From Isochrysis galbana (lineage: Eukaryota; Haptophyta; Isochrysidales; Isochrysidaceae): a stretch of 64,000 nt of DNA. How positions within the stretch are numbered: position 1 is the first letter of the stretch; each line of letters begins with the position of its first letter. Both the position numbers and the translations under genes were made by a program. The notes beneath the pieces were generated by a model. It did not search any database. It was not told the DNA's origin and saw only the letters and a program-made list of their open reading frames with translations. The stretch lies in NCBI GenBank assembly GCA_018136815.1, contig CM030937.1:232606-296605 (forward strand). Reading direction: 5' to 3'. This document shows, piece by piece, positions 59,921-64,000 of the stretch.

Positions 59921-62900
59921 TGTCGCATTCATCCTAGATGATGCGATTTCCAGGCTCTTGTTTCCAGGTCCTTCGCCGTGCGGCCACACGGTGAAGCTCA
60001 GGTACTTCTAGGTTGGTAGGGTTCGTCCCTAGCGATCTAGAATTCGAGTTCTCGTTTCGTTCCTTCTAGCCTGTCTGTCAGGTCTAGATTCCAGGTTTCC
60101 TCCTTTCGGGTAATCTTGACCCAAAGGAGCCAGGTCGCCTGTCACTCGCTGCGCGCTTGTCTCAGGCTCTCAGGTTACCTTGTGAAGGCTTGTTTAGCTT
60201 CTTGCAAGGCTTGTCGTTTCTTGTTGGGTTCCGGTTCTTTCTTGGGACCTGCTCACTTTCGTTGTCGTCCAGGCCTGTTCTTCGTAGGTTCTGCTTGGCC
60301 TGGTTAGGGTTTCGTTGCCTTCCGGCGTTTGGCGTTGGCGTTCGGAAATTTCCTCTCACATTCCCTAGGTCCGCTACCCTTGGCTTGTAGGTCCTTGCTT
60401 CTTTCTTCTCGGTCAAGGTTTTGGCGAGCGAGTCGGTTGCTCTAGCCGCTCGAGATTTGAGGTTTAATTTGCCATCTCCCCTTGGAGACCGGTGTAGGTT
60501 CGCTTCCTAGGTGAGGGAATCTTTCCCCTTGGTGCAAGCTACATGCAAGCCTTGGCCCCTTTGGTGTTTCTTCCCCTTGGTTGCTACTCAGGGTTGTTCG
60601 TTAGAAGCGTCTAGAAGGTTCACGCTCAACGGCAAGATTTATTCGGTCGTGAAGACATCTCGTTGCGATCTGTATCCAAAGTGATCGCCGTGGTCGCGCG
60701 ACATGACGCTCCCCTTCGGACTCTCCGCTACGTGGGAAGTTACAATGGAGACACGCTCCGGCCGTCGCTGCGGAGTCTCTCTCTCTCTCGCTCTCTCTCT
60801 CCGTCTCTCGCGATGTGTTTGAGTTATCGGTGATTTGGGGTCGCGGTTGCTTGATAATTTGCTTGGTTTGGGTGAATGATTCCGGTGTGTTCGTGGGTCG
60901 GTGTATCCTGTTGTTCTCAGGCTCTTTGTCCGTCGTTGTTCGCTGCGTCGCTGCACTCTAGCAGCCTAGGCTCCCTCCCTGAGGGAAGAGTTCTTTGTAG
61001 GTCTAACAATCTCTTAAAACCCAACACACTAGGGCCGCTAGGAGCGCCTCGCCGCCCCACAGCCCTTCGTTCGCCGTTCGTTCCCCGTCCAGACACCCAA
61101 ATGGGGTTGCCCGACCCAGTCCAGAATTTCATTCACCCGACTCCCGGTGGGGAGGAGGGCCAAAGCGCCGCGCTAGCCGCCGGTGCTGCTCGCGACGGAG
61201 TGGCTCAGAGCCCTCCGGCTCCGCTCGACTCGACAAGCACGAAATCGAAGCTTGCGTCCTCGGCCGCAGAGGAGGAACCCCTCAGGGAACCTTCTCTGCC
61301 CGCTGCAGCTTTTGCTCCCGTGGGATGTCCGAGTGATCCCACGGCTTCTGAGGCTACACCAATGGCACCCATCACCCCGGCTGCTATCTCCACGACTGGC
61401 TCCGATCAGCTCGTGGCGGATGGCGAGGATTTGTCCGCTTCCTTCGGCACCCACCGGGTGCAATCACAGCGGGCCATGGTGGAGCATGACCCTCTCCCGC
61501 ATGAGGCCAACTTCAGCGTCGCTGAGTTGGCCAATGAGGTGGAGGAGGGTCCCCTCCCTCTGATTCAGTTTGACCCCCCTCCTCACCTTCGAGATGATGA
61601 GTCTGAGGTCGGTGAAGGGGAGGGGATCAGCTTCCGAAGCCCCGCCTACCGGGACTATGCCCCGCCGTCATCAAAAGGGGTCTTTGATCAAGAGATCACC
61701 CCGATCGAGACGGCCGCGGCGCGTCAGGATGCTGAAATGGCAAGGCTTCAAGCGCAGACCAACACCCTAAAAGGGGCTGTGGAGCGCCTACAGTCATCCC
61801 TTGCCGCGGCAGAGGCGAGGGAGGGGCTTCTCCGGGATCAAGTTGAAGCAGGGTTCAAAGCCCTGACTCAGCTACTCCAAGCCCGCCAAGAGCCCACTTC
61901 AAGTCCGTCCATGGATCGGACCGAGGCGGCTGCGGATTCTGCTAGGCCGGCTCAGAAGGAACCATCCATGGACGAGCCTCCTTCCCTAGACCAAAAGGGC
62001 CACGCCTCTCCGGCTACTAGGGTTCCACGGTCGGCGTACCCGACCTCCAAATCGGAATCCCGCCGCCAGGATCAGAGCCCTTACCGGGGCCCGACCCCGG
62101 TGGTGCCGTCGGCTTCCGGAGTCAATGAAGTTGAAGGTTCCAAGGGAGCTGCGGCTTTCCGCGCTCACGCCGTGGCCACCCCAGACTCGGGAGACGCAGT
62201 GGCCGTCGATTACGATCTCTCGTCGCGCCCCACGCGGACGCCGGCGTCTCCTCTTTCTCTCGGCTCTCCGGAGGGTCCCCGTTCCAGGGATCGCCCGCCG
62301 GGGCCAACCCCCTTCAGGTCTAGCCCACCGAAACTTCAGGGCGACGACCCCCTCCCCCTGAATTCTACTGCCGAGGCCATCCACCGGATCGCCGTGGTTG
62401 GTTGTTCCTCGGCCGCCAAGTCTACTGAAGCTGCCCGCGCCCCTACGCGCGAGCTCCAAATGTTAGCCGCCTCCCGTGCCCGGGCTAGCGGTTCCTTCGT
62501 AATCTTGCCCCGCCATCTCGCCGAAGCTGCTCTAGCCTTGCGGCGGCCGGACGCGAGCACTCATTCATCACCCTCTGCCGTGTTGCCGACGCATTTTGAC
62601 GAGCTTTGCGCTGAGTTAGCGGCGATCCACGACGCCGTGACGCTCGACGCGGCCGAGGGGATTCCTTCACCCCGCGTTCTAGTCGTCGGTGAAGCTAGCG
62701 GGGTCGTGTCTTCGATGTTCCTACTCGCCGGAGCGCACGTCGCGACGTGCGATCTACGACCGTCGGAGATCGACTACATTCCCCACTTCTGCGGAGATGC
62801 TCTTCACATTCAAAACCTCGGTTGGGACCTCGTGGTCGCGCATCCGCCGTGCACGTATTTGTCGGCGGTGAGTTGCCAGTGGCTCGATCGGGAGCCGGGA

Positions 62901-64000
62901 CGACGCCAGGCTCTCGAATCCGCCGCTAGAGTCTTCCTCGCCATGGCAAGCGCCGACGCGCCTTTCGTTGCCGTCGAAAATCCTCGAATGCACGCGGAAG
63001 CCTCCGCCTTAGTCGGGGGGTTGCGACCGCGGCAGTTTGTGCAGCCGTGGCAGCACGGCACGGGCCATCAAAAAGCAACTGGCCTGTACCTGACGGCTTC
63101 ACTCCCGTCCTTGCATCCTTCGAAGATTGTCGAGGGACGTCTATCCGCTATGGCGGATCTATCGCCGTCGCCCCACCGTGGCGCCCTTCGCAGCCGCACC
63201 TATGTAGGCATTGCCGGTGCAATGGCGGCCCAGTGGATGCCGGTCCTGCGCCGTTATGCGCGCGAAGCCAAGGCGTCGCGTTCGCTCGACTTCACGGTGG
63301 ACTGGGCAATTTCCCAAGCTGCTGCCAGCTTGAGAGAACGCCCTTCGCTCTGCTCGACCGGCTTCGAACTGGCTGAGCCGAGGACGGCTCTGGCTCGCTT
63401 CATGGAGGGGAGAGGCGAAGCAGCTTCTAGCTCTCACCTCACGCCTCCCAGCGGTTCGCCAGTGTCTGATTCGGTTGTCGTGATCTCAGACGCTGGCCCC
63501 GTTGCCGATGCGTCTCGCCTGCTTCATCAGAAGGACTCGGAAACCAACGCATCGCAAGACGGGACCGTGGCGGAAGTGGACTGCTTCACGCCGTGGGAGT
63601 GGCCCATAAGGGACCGCTCTACAACGCCAGGCCCTCCAAACACGGTGAAGAAGCGCCGCAGCAAGTGGCAGGTCTTCGATCGTGATGTAATTTCGGGGGT
63701 CCATCGGTGGCAGGATGTCACGCCTTCCATCGCCCAAGAAATCGCTGAGCAAGCGGCAGCTGCGGAGCCGTCGGAACCTTCCATCTTGTCTCGACTGGGC
63801 TCTCAAGGCATCAATGCACTATCTCCGAGCGCCTCCTTCACGGCTGGCGACGAAGGAGTGGCCGAACCGACCGGTTCGGTCGTAGCCGAAAGGCCACTTG
63901 AAAACGGGGATGTTGGGCTGGACTCGGGAGAAGATGATACGCCCGAGACTCCAGAACACCGGAGCATGCAGACCCTCGAGACCAAGCCCTCCGACGCCGC
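59921..64000 (+). mobile_element. Retroelement-like unit, right copy (5' part, internally deleted, runs off the window)
   Basis: It starts TGTCGCATTC at 59921 and matches the left copy in inverse orientation through the leader (to 61100) and the first third of gag. At 62108-62110 it jumps from left-copy position 4525 to 1931, a deletion of 2593 bp with a 2-bp GT overlap. It then continues to the window end, matching left-copy positions down to base 1. The deletion removes the capsid-like and Cys/His parts of gag and the Ser-rich segment. Target duplication and 3' end cannot be seen. Confidence 0.75.
61101..64000 (+). CDS. Fused gag N-terminus and cytosine methyltransferase-like protein, open to window end (at least 966 codons)
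   Basis: From the ATG at 61101 there is no stop up to 64000. Residues 1-336 match the gag-like N-terminus including the coiled coil. The methyltransferase-like domain spans about residues 520-715. It contains a motif-I-like RVLVVGEASGVVSSMF (from 525), the acidic CDLRPSEIDYIP, the catalytic-loop-like AHPPCTYLSAVSCQWL with its PPC cysteine, AVENPRMH, FVQPWQHGTGHQKATGLYL and RSRTYVGIAGAMAAQW. This order is characteristic of a family found in many phages and bacteria and annotated as DNA cytosine-5 methyltransferase-like. Residues 716-966 are disordered to mixed, unidentified, and contain KKRRSKWQVF. Whether the enzyme is active and what lies downstream are unknown. All blocks broken in the left copy are in frame here. 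Confidence 0.75.
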   Translation, partial: MGLPDPVQNFIHPTPGGEEGQSAALAAGAARDGVAQSPPAPLDSTSTKSKLASSAAEEEPLREPSLPAAAFAPVGCPSDPTASEATPMAPITPAAISTTGSDQLVADGEDLSASFGTHRVQSQRAMVEHDPLPHEANFSVAELANEVEEGPLPLIQFDPPPHLRDDESEVGEGEGISFRSPAYRDYAPPSSKGVFDQEITPIETAAARQDAEMARLQAQTNTLKGAVERLQSSLAAAEAREGLLRDQVEAGFKALTQLLQARQEPTSSPSMDRTEAAADSARPAQKEPSMDEPPSLDQKGHASPATRVPRSAYPTSKSESRRQDQSPYRGPTPVVPSASGVNEVEGSKGAAAFRAHAVATPDSGDAVAVDYDLSSRPTRTPASPLSLGSPEGPRSRDRPPGPTPFRSSPPKLQGDDPLPLNSTAEAIHRIAVVGCSSAAKSTEAARAPTRELQMLAASRARASGSFVILPRHLAEAALALRRPDASTHSSPSAVLPTHFDELCAELAAIHDAVTLDAAEGIPSPRVLVVGEASGVVSSMFLLAGAHVATCDLRPSEIDYIPHFCGDALHIQNLGWDLVVAHPPCTYLSAVSCQWLDREPGRRQALESAARVFLAMASADAPFVAVENPRMHAEASALVGGLRPRQFVQPWQHGTGHQKATGLYLTASLPSLHPSKIVEGRLSAMADLSPSPHRGALRSRTYVGIAGAMAAQWMPVLRRYAREAKASRSLDFTVDWAISQAAASLRERPSLCSTGFELAEPRTALARFMEGRGEAASSSHLTPPSGSPVSDSVVVISDAGPVADASRLLHQKDSETNASQDGTVAEVDCFTPWEWPIRDRSTTPGPPNTVKKRRSKWQVFDRDVISGVHRWQDVTPSIAQEIAEQAAAAEPSEPSILSRLGSQGINALSPSASFTAGDEGVAEPTGSVVAERPLENGDVGLDSGEDDTPETPEHRSMQTLETKPSDA

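Noticed and set aside
60484-60515. tRNA-like 3' half (GGTTCGCTTCC) in the retroelement leader
   Set aside because: Only four of five T-stem pairs form and there is no cloverleaf.

Overview
This is a nuclear genome window from a eukaryote, most likely a GC-rich unicellular alga. A haptophyte-like source is my inference, from spliceosomal introns whose donors read G[T/C]GCG, very proline-rich surface-type proteins, and heavy transposon and satellite load. Nothing here looks bacterial, organellar or viral. Recognisable host genes are a kinesin heavy chain (13.9-17.5 kb, minus, four exons), CDC123 (20.8-22.0 kb, plus), a proline-rich fibronectin-III membrane protein (26.0-28.4 kb, minus), a small four-helix membrane protein (33.6-34.2 kb, plus), a fucosyltransferase-like glycosyltransferase (37.3-39.6 kb, minus, exons partly resolved), the proteasome activator PA200/BLM10 (PSME4; 42.1-48.0 kb, minus, one 1989-codon exon), the 5' end of eIF3 subunit L (55.1 kb, plus, cut by an assembly gap) and a RING-H2 membrane ubiquitin ligase (56.5-57.4 kb, plus).

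Mobile and repetitive DNA fills much of the rest. Both window ends carry copies of one large retroelement-like unit in opposite orientation (1-6720 minus; 59921-64000 plus). It begins with TG, has a leader of about 1.2 kb, a gag-like ORF with a coiled coil and Cys/His knuckles, and then a domain resembling the phage-type DNA cytosine methyltransferase family. The right copy has lost 2.6 kb internally, so gag and the methyltransferase-like domain form one open frame to the window edge. The left copy keeps the full gag but carries many one-base deletions. One LINE family is present as at least five degraded copies (24.8, 29.3, 34.9, 40.7 and 58.4 kb), plus a probable ORF1 fragment at 18.1 kb. 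A 575-bp hAT-like non-autonomous transposon at 12.1 kb has a target-site duplication that can be checked against an empty sister copy at 7.6 kb.

The most striking host-locus feature is a 6.7-kb minisatellite of roughly 74 units of about 90 bp. It fills the space between the divergently transcribed PSME4 and EIF3L genes and so occupies their shared promoter region. Other repeats are a 9-bp CT-rich microsatellite (8.6-9.5 kb), a 204-bp tandem repeat (6.7-7.4 kb), an AG microsatellite (56.0 kb) and several strong hairpins.

The host genes do not form an operon or pathway. PSME4, eIF3L, CDC123 and the RING ligase all act in protein synthesis or turnover, but their proximity is probably incidental. 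Main limits: both retroelements run off the window, intron boundaries are inferred by eye, and a 100-N gap removes most of EIF3L.
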